Shown here in pieces: positions 9,389 to 16,705 of a stretch of DNA of 64,000 nucleotides (within the stretch, counting starts at the first letter, position 1; each line of letters opens with the position of its first letter). The notes below the pieces were generated by a model. That model made no database searches. It was not told where the DNA came from and worked only from the letters and a program-made list of their open reading frames with translations. The translations under genes were made by a program, and so were the position numbers. The stretch is from Nonomuraea terrae (GTDB lineage Bacteria > Actinomycetota > Actinomycetes > Streptosporangiales > Streptosporangiaceae), in assembly GCF_004348995.1 (NCBI RefSeq), contig NZ_SMKQ01000001.1, forward strand, positions 1 to 64,000, in the 5' to 3' direction.

Positions 9389-10057
9389 TCACCGCGCGGG
9401 TGTCGTCCCGCAGGCGTGCGGGTGCTTGTGCCCGGGCCCGCAGGCGGGGCGATAGGTGTTGGTGATGGAGACCTGCTGGGTCTGGTTCGCCGTCACGATG
9501 ATCGTCGCAGGCGAGATGACCGGCGGGCTGACGAGGTCGACGTGATCGTTGTCGCCGGTGACCGGCTCGGTGATCGTGCACTCGCTGCCGGCCGGAATGC
9601 CGGTGACCATCGTCCGACGGCTGCCGACGGGTGCGCTCGCGCGCATCGGCACACGGTAACGGACGAGCTTCTGCGCGTCCGCCAGGCTGGGGTTGCTCCT
9701 GTCGTAGAGCAGGACGGTGCCGACGAGCACGGTCACCGTGCGTTCGATCACGAAGCCCTGGGGACTCTCACCCGAGACGCTTCTCGCCCACAACCTGGTG
9801 CCGGGCGCCACCTGGGCGCCCTCCTGCAACTGGTTGGCGCCGTTGGGGTCGGTGAAGACCTCGACGCCCTCCAGGCGCAGCGTCCGGGGACCGTCACCGG
9901 TCACCGTGAACGGGCCGGCGATCCCGCCGGTCGCGGGGATGGCCATGGCCTCGGGCGTGGCCGTGAGCTCCGGCGTCGCCGACTCGGGAGTGTTCGCCGT
10001 CGGGCAGGGCCGGATACGCGTCCCGGTTGGCGACCGGGTCGAAGCCGGCGGGCGCAT
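9389..10057 (-). CDS. Extracellular protein with DUF5979-like domain, probably frame-damaged at its 5' end
   Basis: The 222-residue frame carries a C-terminal beta-sandwich block (IPAGSECTITEP, then IVTANQTQQVSITNTYRP) like the DUF5979 domains of actinobacterial surface proteins, and ends in a His/Cys-containing tail. No signal peptide is present in this frame. Upstream, good coding bias continues in another frame that reads AGFDPVANRDAYPALPDGE, and it switches near 9990 to this frame (NTPESATPELTATPEA). That pattern indicates a one-base frameshift or sequencing error and an original start upstream of 10057. The start given has GGGAGGGG directly before it. Confidence 0.55.
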   Translation of the reverse strand: MRPPASTRSPTGTRIRPCPTANTPESATPELTATPEAMAIPATGGIAGPFTVTGDGPRTLRLEGVEVFTDPNGANQLQEGAQVAPGTRLWARSVSGESPQGFVIERTVTVLVGTVLLYDRSNPSLADAQKLVRYRVPMRASAPVGSRRTMVTGIPAGSECTITEPVTGDNDHVDLVSPPVISPATIIVTANQTQQVSITNTYRPACGPGHKHPHACGTTPAR

Positions 10058-10144
10058 CCCCTCCCGCCGATGCCGTTCCGTTGACGATGCCTTTCCGGTA
10101 CCCGGGAGTCCCCCGTGAGGCTGAAGCAGAGATTGCGGGGGAGA

Positions 10145-10177
10145 GGCACGTCACCAGCGGAAACGCGGTGACGGGCC
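10145..10177. repeat. Hairpin repeat, second copy of the terminator-like element at 2522
   Basis: Arms GGCACGTCACCA and CGGTGACGGGCC pair with two mismatches around the same GCGGAAACG-type loop as the terminator at 2522-2560. Similarity to the first copy continues downstream: CGGCTGCTCACGGCC at 2594 and CGGCTGTTCACGGCC at 10212 lie at nearly the same distance (80 versus 78 bases end to end). It may act as a terminator for either neighbouring minus-strand gene. Confidence 0.6.
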
Positions 10178-10262
10178 CTTCGCTTCGTGGCCGGCCGGCT
10201 ACGACGATCAACGGCTGTTCACGGCCGAGTTTCGACGCATCGTTGTTGTCACCGGCTCGCGG

Positions 10263-11462
10263 TCACACCTCCCAGGTGACAGGGAGGCTCTTGACCCCGT
10301 AGATGTCCGCGGTCTCCGGGCGCAGCGCGACCTCTTCAGCCGGTACGGCCAGGCGCAGGGTGGGGAAGCGGTTGATCAGCGCGGGGAGCGCGACGCGCAG
10401 CTCGACGCGGGCCAGCTGCTGGCCGAGGCACTGGTGGATGCCGTGGCTGAAGGCCAGGTGCCCGCCGTCCTGCCTGCGCAGGTCGAGCACGTGGGGGTCG
10501 GTGAAACGTTCGGGGTCGCGGTTGGCGGTGTTGAGCGACAGGATGACCGTCGTACCGGCCTTGATGGTCTGACCGCCCAGCTCGACGTGCTCCAGCGCGA
10601 CCCGCTGGAACTGCTTGGCGACGCTCAGGTACCGCAGCAGCTCCTCGACGGCGTTGTCGGTGAGCGTGGGGTCGGCGCGCAGCGCGGCCAGCTGCTCCGG
10701 GTTCCGCAGCAGGGCGAAGGTGCCCAGCGCCAGCATGTTCGCGGTGGTGTCGAACCCGGCCGACAGCAGGATCAGGGCCATGCCCCGCAGTTCCTCGTCG
10801 GTCAGGTCGCTGTCGGTCAGGTCGCTGAGCACGTCGTCGGTGGGGTCGGCGCGTTTGGCGGCCACCAGGTCGGCGAGGTACTGCTGGGTCGCGGTGTAGG
10901 CCGCGAACAGCTCCTCGTCGCCGACCTCCCCGCCGAGGAACTTGTCGATGTCGTCCTGGAAGGAGCCGCGGTCCTCGTACGGCACGCCCAGCAACTCGCA
11001 GATGATGACGGCGGGGATGGGCTTGGCGAACGCGGTCACCAGGTCCGCCGTGGGCCCGGCCTTCTCCATGGCGTCCAGGTGCTCGGCGGCGACCTGCTCG
11101 ACGCGCTCGGTGAGCTGTCGCATCCGCCGGACGGTGAACTTGCCCACCAGCGGTTTGCGGTATCGGCTGTGCTGCGGCTCGTCCATGAGGAGGAACTCGC
11201 CGGGCGGCGCGGGCGGGACCTCGATCTCGCCGTAGTCGATCGACGGGTGGTGGCGCATGAGTTCCCTGCGGGAGCTGAACCGTTGGTCGGCCAGGACCGA
11301 CCTGGCCAGGTCGTATCCGGTGATCAGCCAGCCCTGGTGTCCGTCGGCGAAGGGCAAGCGGCTGATCGGGCCGTGCTCGCGGGCCTCGATGAGATCCTTG
11401 GGCGGGTCGAAGGGGCAGCCGGGCTGACGCGTGGTCGGCAGCGTGGTGACGGTGTATACCAT
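10263..11462 (-). CDS. Cytochrome P450
   Basis: A soluble 399-residue bacterial class I P450 that would hydroxylate or epoxidise a small molecule with electrons from ferredoxin. The I-helix motif AGFDTT, the K-helix ExxR (EELLR) and the heme-thiolate loop FSHGIHQCLG are all present. Overall it resembles CYP105/CYP107-type secondary metabolism enzymes. Start ATG at 11462 is chosen because AGAAGGA lies six bases upstream; the ATG at 11468 would have no spacing. No ferredoxin gene is adjacent, and no biosynthetic cluster is visible around it, so its substrate is unknown. Confidence 0.93.
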   Translation of the reverse strand: MVYTVTTLPTTRQPGCPFDPPKDLIEAREHGPISRLPFADGHQGWLITGYDLARSVLADQRFSSRRELMRHHPSIDYGEIEVPPAPPGEFLLMDEPQHSRYRKPLVGKFTVRRMRQLTERVEQVAAEHLDAMEKAGPTADLVTAFAKPIPAVIICELLGVPYEDRGSFQDDIDKFLGGEVGDEELFAAYTATQQYLADLVAAKRADPTDDVLSDLTDSDLTDEELRGMALILLSAGFDTTANMLALGTFALLRNPEQLAALRADPTLTDNAVEELLRYLSVAKQFQRVALEHVELGGQTIKAGTTVILSLNTANRDPERFTDPHVLDLRRQDGGHLAFSHGIHQCLGQQLARVELRVALPALINRFPTLRLAVPAEEVALRPETADIYGVKSLPVTWEV

Positions 11463-11694
11463 GATCATTCCTTCTCGCGTAAAGTCGCGTCGCGTTCAGA
11501 TTTCCTGCCGATCGCGGGAAGTGCGTTCAGGCAGCTGTCAGAGTCAAGGAAGGCGATGACGCTCTTGAACGGTGATTCGTCTGTCTCGATCAACGGCGCG
11601 GTATCGCGATGCGCACCGACGAAGTCGCACGCGACCCCCGCGCCGCGATCTGCCTGTCCGCCATGTTGATCAAAACGGGCTCGATCAGTACGGC

Positions 11695-12456
11695 CTAGGC
11701 GATTTTGCGGCGGTAAGCGGCCATGGCGAAGAGGTGCGCGACGACGAGGATGGCGACGCACCAGGCCAGGGCGATCCAGATGTCGGTGCCGACCGGCTGC
11801 TGGGTGAACAGGTCACGGATGGCGTTGACGATGGAGGTCACCGGCTGGTGCTCGGCGAAGGCGCGCAGCGGGCCGGGCATGGTGTCGGTGGGAACGAAGG
11901 CCGAGCTGAGGAACGGCAGGAAGATGAGCGGGTAGGAGAACGCGCTCGCCCCGTCCACGGACTTCGCCGACAGACCGGCGATGACGGCGATCCACGTCAA
12001 GGCCAGGGTGAACAGGATGAGCATGCCGGCGACCGCGAGCCATGCCAGCACGCCCGCTCCCGAGCGGAAGCCCATGAGCAGGGCGACGAGCACGACGACC
12101 ACGAGCGAGATCAGATTGGCGACCAGTGAGGTCAGCACGTGCGCCCACAGCACGGACGAGCGGGCGATCGGCATGGACTGGAAGCGCTCGAAGATGCCGC
12201 TCTTCATGTCCATGAAGAGCCGGAACGCGGTGTAGGCGATGCCCGAGGCGATCGTGATGAGCAGGATGCCGGGCAGCAGGTAGTTCACATACGAGACCGG
12301 GCCGGTGTTGATCGCGCCGCCGAACACGTAGACGAACAGCAGCAGCATGGCGATCGGCATGACCGTGGTCGTGATGATGGTGTCCGCGCTGCGCGTGATG
12401 TGGCGCAGGGATCGTCCTAACAGGGCGGCGGTGTCGACGAAGAAATACTTGGTCAT
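11695..12456 (-). CDS. ABC-2 type export permease (DrrB-like)
   Basis: A 253-residue membrane subunit of an ABC-2 exporter with about six transmembrane segments (for example VMPIAMLLLFVYVFGG and LAVAGMLILFTLALTWIAVIAGL). The block GIAYTAFRLFMDMKSGIFERFQSMPIARS contains the family's cytoplasmic loop; the motif ERFQSMPI is typical for DrrB-like permeases. Its start overlaps the stop of the ATPase gene by four bases (ATGA). It forms the membrane pore of a drug or lipid exporter under PadR control. Confidence 0.93.
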   Translation of the reverse strand: MTKYFFVDTAALLGRSLRHITRSADTIITTTVMPIAMLLLFVYVFGGAINTGPVSYVNYLLPGILLITIASGIAYTAFRLFMDMKSGIFERFQSMPIARSSVLWAHVLTSLVANLISLVVVVLVALLMGFRSGAGVLAWLAVAGMLILFTLALTWIAVIAGLSAKSVDGASAFSYPLIFLPFLSSAFVPTDTMPGPLRAFAEHQPVTSIVNAIRDLFTQQPVGTDIWIALAWCVAILVVAHLFAMAAYRRKIA

Positions 12457-13250
12457 CGTTGTTCCTTGCTCATCCGTGTCGCGTTCTTGCCGTTGGCACC
12501 GACGAGCGTGAGGAACACGTCCTCAAGGGTCGGCTGCTTTTCCACGTATTCGACCTTGGCGGGCGGGAGCAGCTGCTTGAGCTCGGCCAGGGTGCCGTTC
12601 ACGATGATCCGGCCCTCGTGCAGGATCGCGATCCGGTCGGCGAGTTGTTCGGCCTCGTCCAGATACTGGGTGGTGAGCAGCACCGTCGTGCCCTGGTCGG
12701 CGAGTTCCTTGACGGCCTGCCACACCTCGATGCGCGCCTGGGGGTCGAGCCCGGTCGTCGGCTCGTCGAGGAAGACGACCGGCGGATCGCCGATGAGGCT
12801 CATCGCGATGTCGAGGCGCCGGCGCATGCCACCGGAGTACGTCGACACCTTCCGCGCTGCCGCGTCGGTCAGCGAGAAACGCTCCAGCAGGTCATCGGCG
12901 ATCCTGCCGGGATCCTTGAGGTGCCGTAATCGGGCGACCAGCACGAGGTTCTCCCGCCCGCTGAGGATCTCGTCGACGGCGGCGAACTGTCCGGTGAGGC
13001 TGATCGACTCTCGCACGTTCGCCGGTTGCGCGGCGACGTCCAAGCCGTTGACCCTGGCCGTGCCCGCGTCGGCCTTGAGCAGCGTGGACAGGATTTTCAC
13101 GACCGTGGTCTTGCCCGCCCCGTTCGAGCCGAGCAGGGCGAAGATGCTGCCCCGCGCCACGTCGAAGTCCACGCCGCGCAGCACCCGCAGCTCCTTGTAC
13201 GACTTCTCCAGGCCCTGCACGTGGATCGCCTGGGATTGCTGTGCCGTCAT
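12453..13250 (-). CDS. ABC exporter ATP-binding protein (DrrA-like)
   Basis: A 265-residue ATPase with Walker A GSNGAGKTT, signature STYSGGMRRRLDIA, Walker B VVFLDEPTTGLDPQ and the C-terminal DrrA-type extension that ends with TLEDVFLTLVG. It energises export through the downstream permease. The frame extends upstream to 13337, but ATG 13250 overlaps the DUF1048 stop as ATGA and starts the real domain. Translational coupling is therefore likely through the whole operon. Confidence 0.95.
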   Translation of the reverse strand: MTAQQSQAIHVQGLEKSYKELRVLRGVDFDVARGSIFALLGSNGAGKTTVVKILSTLLKADAGTARVNGLDVAAQPANVRESISLTGQFAAVDEILSGRENLVLVARLRHLKDPGRIADDLLERFSLTDAAARKVSTYSGGMRRRLDIAMSLIGDPPVVFLDEPTTGLDPQARIEVWQAVKELADQGTTVLLTTQYLDEAEQLADRIAILHEGRIIVNGTLAELKQLLPPAKVEYVEKQPTLEDVFLTLVGANGKNATRMSKEQR

Positions 13251-13663
13251 CAGACGGTCCTCTCTTCTTCTCCGGTGTCTTCGCCGGCGGCGCGTTCGAT
13301 GGCGCTGGTGAGCCGTTCGCGCTCCCGGCTGATCCACCGCCCTGCCGAGTAGTTCTGCGCGAACGCCTCGACGAACTCCACGGGGTCCTCCCCGAAGATC
13401 TCGCGGATCGGGGTTCCGTCCGCCGCGCTCTGCTCGAACAGATCGGCAAGGTCCTCGTACATCGAAGCCGCGTCGGCGCCGTCCCCCGGCCCGAAGTGCA
13501 TCAGGTACCGCTCCATCGCCTCGACCGCCGTGCGATAGCTCTCGGGAAGCTGTTTGGTGCGCGCTTTGTACCGCCGCCAGCGCCTCTTGTCCTCGAGCGG
13601 CCCGGTGACCACCTCCAGGTACTGCAGGTAGCGACTCTTCGGCTCGTTCGACCCTGTGTCCAT
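13250..13663 (-). CDS. DUF1048 family protein
   Basis: A 137-residue helical protein of the DUF1048 family, which is regularly found next to PadR regulators and ABC exporters. Visible features are the charged helix EDKRRWRRYKARTKQLPESY and the middle segment AMERYLMHFGP. The molecular role is not known; a cytoplasmic accessory function for the exporter is inferred from the conserved gene order. It begins 2 bases after the PadR stop and overlaps the ATPase start. Confidence 0.88.
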   Translation of the reverse strand: MDTGSNEPKSRYLQYLEVVTGPLEDKRRWRRYKARTKQLPESYRTAVEAMERYLMHFGPGDGADAASMYEDLADLFEQSAADGTPIREIFGEDPVEFVEAFAQNYSAGRWISRERERLTSAIERAAGEDTGEEERTV

Positions 13664-13665
13664 GT

Positions 13666-13995
13666 CTACTTACCTTCTTCGCGGAGCTGTTCGAGCCGTT
13701 CTGCGAGGAAGCTCCAGGTCCTCCAGAACTCTTCGAGGTACTCCCGGCCCTGAGCGTTCAGGGAATACACCTTGCGCGGCGGCCCCTTCTCGGACGGGAC
13801 CTTCTCCACGTCGACGAGACCGCGCCGCTCGATCCTGACGAGCAGCGCGTAGACGGTGCCCTCGGCGATGTCGCTGAAGCCCTGATCCCGCAGCCACGCG
13901 GTGATCTCGTAGCCGTAGGCGGGCCGGCCGGACAGGATCGCGAGGACGATGCCCTCCAGCGTTCCCTTGAGCATCTCCGTCAGGAGCTTGCCCAT
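13666..13995 (-). CDS. PadR-family transcriptional regulator
   Basis: A 109-residue PadR winged-helix regulator. The N-terminal block LEGIVLAILSGRPAYGYEI and the recognition region EGTVYALLVRIERRGLV are typical, followed by the wing with PPRKVYSL and a C-terminal dimerisation helix. It heads the four-gene operon PadR-DUF1048-ATPase-permease and probably represses it until a ligand, often the exported compound, binds. A candidate operator lies at 14026-14040. AAGGGGTG precedes the ATG. Confidence 0.93.
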   Translation of the reverse strand: MGKLLTEMLKGTLEGIVLAILSGRPAYGYEITAWLRDQGFSDIAEGTVYALLVRIERRGLVDVEKVPSEKGPPRKVYSLNAQGREYLEEFWRTWSFLAERLEQLREEGK

Positions 13996-14025
13996 GGGAC
14001 ACCCCTTCCTTGAGCTACTTGGTGA

Positions 14026-14040
14026 TACTGACTACCAGTA
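14026..14040. promoter_or_regulatory. Candidate PadR operator
   Basis: TACTG-ACTAC-CAGTA is a perfect inverted repeat 31 bases upstream of the PadR start codon, in an AT-richer patch. PadR proteins usually bind short inverted repeats overlapping their own promoter, so this is the likely autoregulatory site. Confidence 0.45.
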
Positions 14041-14085
14041 CATAGTAACGCTGAATACCGGCGGCGCAAGCCCCACAAGCTGGTG

Positions 14086-14160
14086 GCCTCGTAGCGCACG
14101 GCGAGCTTGTCGTAGCGAGTGGCCGCAGCGCGGTGGCGTTCGAGCCGGGGGTGGTCCGCC
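14086..14160 (-). pseudogene. Remnant of an IS transposase C-terminus
   Basis: A minus-strand stretch reads RLERHRAAATRYDKLAVRYE, the characteristic C-terminal tail of IS5-type DDE transposases of actinomycetes (RYDKLAVRYEAT followed by a helix). Only about 24 residues remain; the rest of the element is missing and I find no terminal inverted repeats. Confidence 0.6.
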
Positions 14161-14395
14161 TCAGCGGAGCAGCAGCTGGTGAAGGGCGGCGGCGCCGACG
14201 ACCAGGATGAACGCGCGTAGCACCCCGGGGCGCAGGCGGCGGCCCACCCTGGCCCCAATCTGACCGCCGAGGGCGGAACCGGCGGCGATGAGCGCGACGG
14301 GTTCAGCGGAAGTCGGCGACGAAGAGGAAGAAGAGCGCGGCGAGGACGATCTCGGCGGCGTTCAGACCTTGCGTGCTCTCGTCGAGCAACATGCG
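14161..14395 (-). pseudogene. Remnant of a TauE/SafE (TSUP) membrane transporter
   Basis: The minus strand encodes GLNAAEIVLAALFFLFVADFR and, after a frame change near 14305, VALIAAGSALGGQIGARVGR followed by RLRPGVLRAFILVVGAAAL and a stop. This is the C-terminal third of a TauE/SafE sulfite-exporter-like protein. Compared with intact relatives, a loop of roughly eight to ten residues is missing and about two bases were lost at the frame change. The gene is dead. Confidence 0.65.
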
Positions 14396-14549
14396 CGGTG
14401 ACCGGGCCGCGGAGCCCTTGACCGGCGCGGCGGCGAGGGGTTCGCCGGCGGTGCGCCGCGTGCGCACCGCCGGTAACCCGGAATGAGGAAACAACAACTA
14501 CGTGAAGAGACCACGCGCATGCGTGCGGTCGAACGTGAGCGACACGACT

Positions 14550-14637
14550 GTGACTGAGCCAGAATCTTCGGCGAACCGCCCTGCCGTGCCGCCTCGATCA
14601 GGTTCTGGTTGCCCTCGGTTCGGATGCGGCGGGGGCC
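14550..14637 (-). pseudogene. Fragment of an NAD-dependent epimerase-like gene
   Basis: The minus strand reads RIRTEGNQNLIEAARQGG followed by SPKILAQS, the block that follows the nucleotide-binding strand in extended SDR epimerases (TEGTRNLIEAAR...AQS). No start, Rossmann glycine motif or C-terminal part is nearby, so it is a relic. Confidence 0.5.
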
Positions 14638-14642
14638 CAGGG

Positions 14643-15392
14643 TCAGGCGTTGTAGCCGCCGTGGGCGTCCAGCACCGCGCCCGTGACGTACGAGGCGGCG
14701 GGGCTCGCCAGGAAGGCGATCGCTGCGGCGATCTCCTGCGGATGGCCCTTGCGCTGCAGCGACAGCGTGCTGAGCAGCGCCTTGAGGGTCTCGGGGTTGG
14801 TTTCCATCCCGCCCTCCATCAGCCCGGCTTCTACCACGTTGGCCGTGATGCCCCGGGGCCCGAGGTCGCGAGCGACGCCCATGGTGTATCGCTCGATCCC
14901 GGCCTTGGTCGCCGAGTAGTCGGCATTGCCGGGGAGGCCGACCCGGGTGCCTAGCCCTGAGCTCACCGTGATGATGCGGCCGTCCGTGCGCAGAACCCGG
15001 GAGGCGGCCCGGATGATCGCGATCACGCCGAGGTAGTTCGTGGCGTGCATGCGGTCCAGCGCGGCGGTGTCGGCGTCCGGGTCGTCCACCGTGCGGCCGG
15101 CAACCGAGATCGCCGCGTTGTTGACGAGGATGTCCAGGCCGCCGAAGTGCGCGACCACCTCGTCGATCAGCGCCGGCGCCCCGCTCGTGTCGGCCTGGTC
15201 GGACCTGAAGGCGACGGCCTTCGCCCCGTTGCCGCGCACCTCCTCGACAACGGCCTGTGCCCGCTGCTCAGAGCTGGCATAAGTGAACGCGACGTCGGCG
15301 CCCTGCTCGGCCAGCAGCCGTACGGTCGCGGCTCCCAGCCCGCGGGAACCCCCGGTGACCAGGGCAATCTTGCCCGTGAGGGGCTTGTTCAT
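14643..15392 (-). CDS. SDR-family NAD(P)-dependent oxidoreductase
   Basis: A 249-residue classical short-chain dehydrogenase with TGGSRGLG cofactor motif, NNAA, catalytic Ser in SSGLG and YSATK. The end VTGAVLDAHGGYNA is typical of beta-keto reductase-like SDRs. The substrate is unknown. The ATG at 15392 follows GAGGTGAG and is preferred over the GTG at 15401. It is divergent from an Rrf2 regulator and separated by an operator array at 15415-15483, so it is the regulator's likely target. Confidence 0.93.
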   Translation of the reverse strand: MNKPLTGKIALVTGGSRGLGAATVRLLAEQGADVAFTYASSEQRAQAVVEEVRGNGAKAVAFRSDQADTSGAPALIDEVVAHFGGLDILVNNAAISVAGRTVDDPDADTAALDRMHATNYLGVIAIIRAASRVLRTDGRIITVSSGLGTRVGLPGNADYSATKAGIERYTMGVARDLGPRGITANVVEAGLMEGGMETNPETLKALLSTLSLQRKGHPQEIAAAIAFLASPAASYVTGAVLDAHGGYNA

Positions 15393-15414
15393 TGTTCTCA
15401 CCTCGCTGATCGTG

Positions 15415-15483
15415 TTGTCGCAACGCTATTGGTTACGACAATCTGATCGCAACTTTTATTGTTACGACTGAGCTGGTCGTAAC
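15415..15483. promoter_or_regulatory. Operator array between the SDR and Rrf2 genes
   Basis: Five half-sites of type GTTACGAC/GTCGTAAC are present. TTGTCGCAAC (15415) and GTTACGACAA (15432) pair with a 7-base spacer; ATCGCAAC (15446) pairs with GTTACGAC (15461) with 7 bases; GTTACGAC (15461) pairs perfectly with GTCGTAAC (15476), again with 7 bases. The constant spacing and divergent placement make this a convincing operator for the Rrf2 regulator, controlling both genes. Confidence 0.75.
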
Positions 15484-15515
15484 ATGGAGCGTTACGGCCG
15501 AGGGGAAGAGGGTTC

Positions 15516-15950
15516 GTGAGCGCCAACAGCAGGTTGACCATCGCCGCCCACGCGCTGGCCTGGATCGGCCTCTACCAGCGCCAGGGCCATGAGGTCGCCA
15601 CTTCCGAGCAGATCGCGACCAGCGCCAACACCAATCCCGTGGTGATCAGGCGGCTGCTGGGCGAACTTCGCAGGGCGGGGCTCGTGGGGTCCCGGCGAGG
15701 CGTGGGCGCGGGTTGGTCGCTGGCGCGCGAGCTCACATCGATCACCCTGCTCGACGTGTACGAAGCAGTGGAACCCGGCCCGCTGTTCGCGATGCACCGC
15801 GCCACCCCGGACCAGGAGTGCGTCATCGGTTACGGCATCCAGCCGGCGATGCAGGGAATCTACGAGAGCATCGAGGAGACCCTGAGGCGCGAGCTCGCCC
15901 GCGTCACGCTGGAGGACGTACTCCGGGACGTCCTCGCCGCACCTCGCTAG
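15516..15950 (+). CDS. Rrf2-family transcriptional regulator
   Basis: A 144-residue Rrf2 winged-helix regulator (RLTIAAHALAWI, then TNPVVIRRLLGELRRAGLV and GAGWSLARE). The family's Fe-S cysteine triad is absent: only one cysteine (DQECVIG) is seen, so it is more like YwnA/CymR-type members that respond to oxidation or small molecules. It is divergent from the SDR gene, with the shared operator array between them. Confidence 0.92.
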   Translation: MSANSRLTIAAHALAWIGLYQRQGHEVATSEQIATSANTNPVVIRRLLGELRRAGLVGSRRGVGAGWSLARELTSITLLDVYEAVEPGPLFAMHRATPDQECVIGYGIQPAMQGIYESIEETLRRELARVTLEDVLRDVLAAPR

Positions 15951-16127
15951 AGCGCTGGAAGCCGGGTGTGGCCTCGCGGGCGTCGTTCACCAAGCAGTGG
16001 TTCGACGGTTACTCGGGCTACGGGCGGGGTGGGTCGCGTGGTGAGCGTTCGTACTACAAGGGCTACTGTCGACGGGCTCGCCCAGCATGCGGAGAACAGC
16101 AGATACCGGCGCGCTGCCGCCGCAGGA

Positions 16128-16442
16128 TCAGGCGGCCCCATCCTGGGGGATGGCAGGGCCACGTGAGATGCGCCAGATCAGATACGACTGCAGCAGGCCG
16201 GCGGCGGTGAGGATCACTGTGAGAAGTACGGGGTCCGCCATCTGAGGTGGGACCGCATCCCATCCCCACCAGATGAGCGGCCCAAGAGGGAACGTCAGGA
16301 GCATGAGAGCGACGCCGGACAGCAGGATCGGGTCTGGCACGGTCAGGAGGATCACCACCGAGACGACGCCAAGAAGCACCACCAGACTGGCGTACACGCC
16401 GGCGAGAACTGCCGCGACCCGGCCATTCCTGTAACGCGTCAT
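16128..16442 (-). CDS. Small membrane protein (SCO4225-like?)
   Basis: A 104-residue protein with three hydrophobic segments (VAAVLAGVYASLVVLLGVV, LLSGVALMLLTFPLGPLIWW and PVLLTVILTAAGLLQSYLI). The pattern resembles SCO4225-type small membrane proteins of Streptomyces, but this is a loose match. The ATG at 16442 is preferred; the frame stays open to 16526 without domain content. The upstream 177 bases after Rrf2 hold no supported gene. Confidence 0.65.
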   Translation of the reverse strand: MTRYRNGRVAAVLAGVYASLVVLLGVVSVVILLTVPDPILLSGVALMLLTFPLGPLIWWGWDAVPPQMADPVLLTVILTAAGLLQSYLIWRISRGPAIPQDGAA

Positions 16443-16604
16443 GCGGTCACTTCCTCGGATCCGTGGGCTCAGCCTAGCCACACGGGCTCGAAAGCTCCCT
16501 CCCGGACCTCGGTCGACACCGCGCAAGCGGGCGTGACGGTGAGAGGACCTGCCTGGAACTTGGGTCTTGCGTAAGGGTCGCTGTCAATTTACGCTGCGCC
16601 GCAA

Positions 16605-16623
16605 GTTAGGAAACTTTCTTAAC
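16605..16623. promoter_or_regulatory. Palindrome upstream of the secreted glucanase
   Basis: GTTAGGAAACTTTCTTAAC is an almost perfect 19-base palindrome (one mismatched pair) about 80 bases before the GH5 start codon, in AT-richer sequence. Similar TTAGGAAA-TTTCCTAA palindromes are common before secreted hydrolase genes of actinomycetes, so it is probably a carbon-source-dependent operator. Confidence 0.55.
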
Positions 16624-16705
16624 GGAGTCAGGCAGTGGCGGCCTTCCCGGTGGTTGGGCGAGCGGTCGCCCGCGGCCGCGAGCTCCCGAAGAATCGGAGT
16701 CGTTC

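Noticed and set aside
10263-13995. Secondary metabolite cluster around the P450 and ABC exporter
   Set aside because: No scaffold-forming enzyme (PKS, NRPS, terpene synthase, RiPP precursor) is nearby, and the exporter operon is a self-contained PadR-type unit.
15957-16127. Plus-strand frame after Rrf2 with many Tyr, Gly and Arg residues
   Set aside because: No start or ribosome site, no recognised family, and no stop-to-stop support; left as intergenic sequence.
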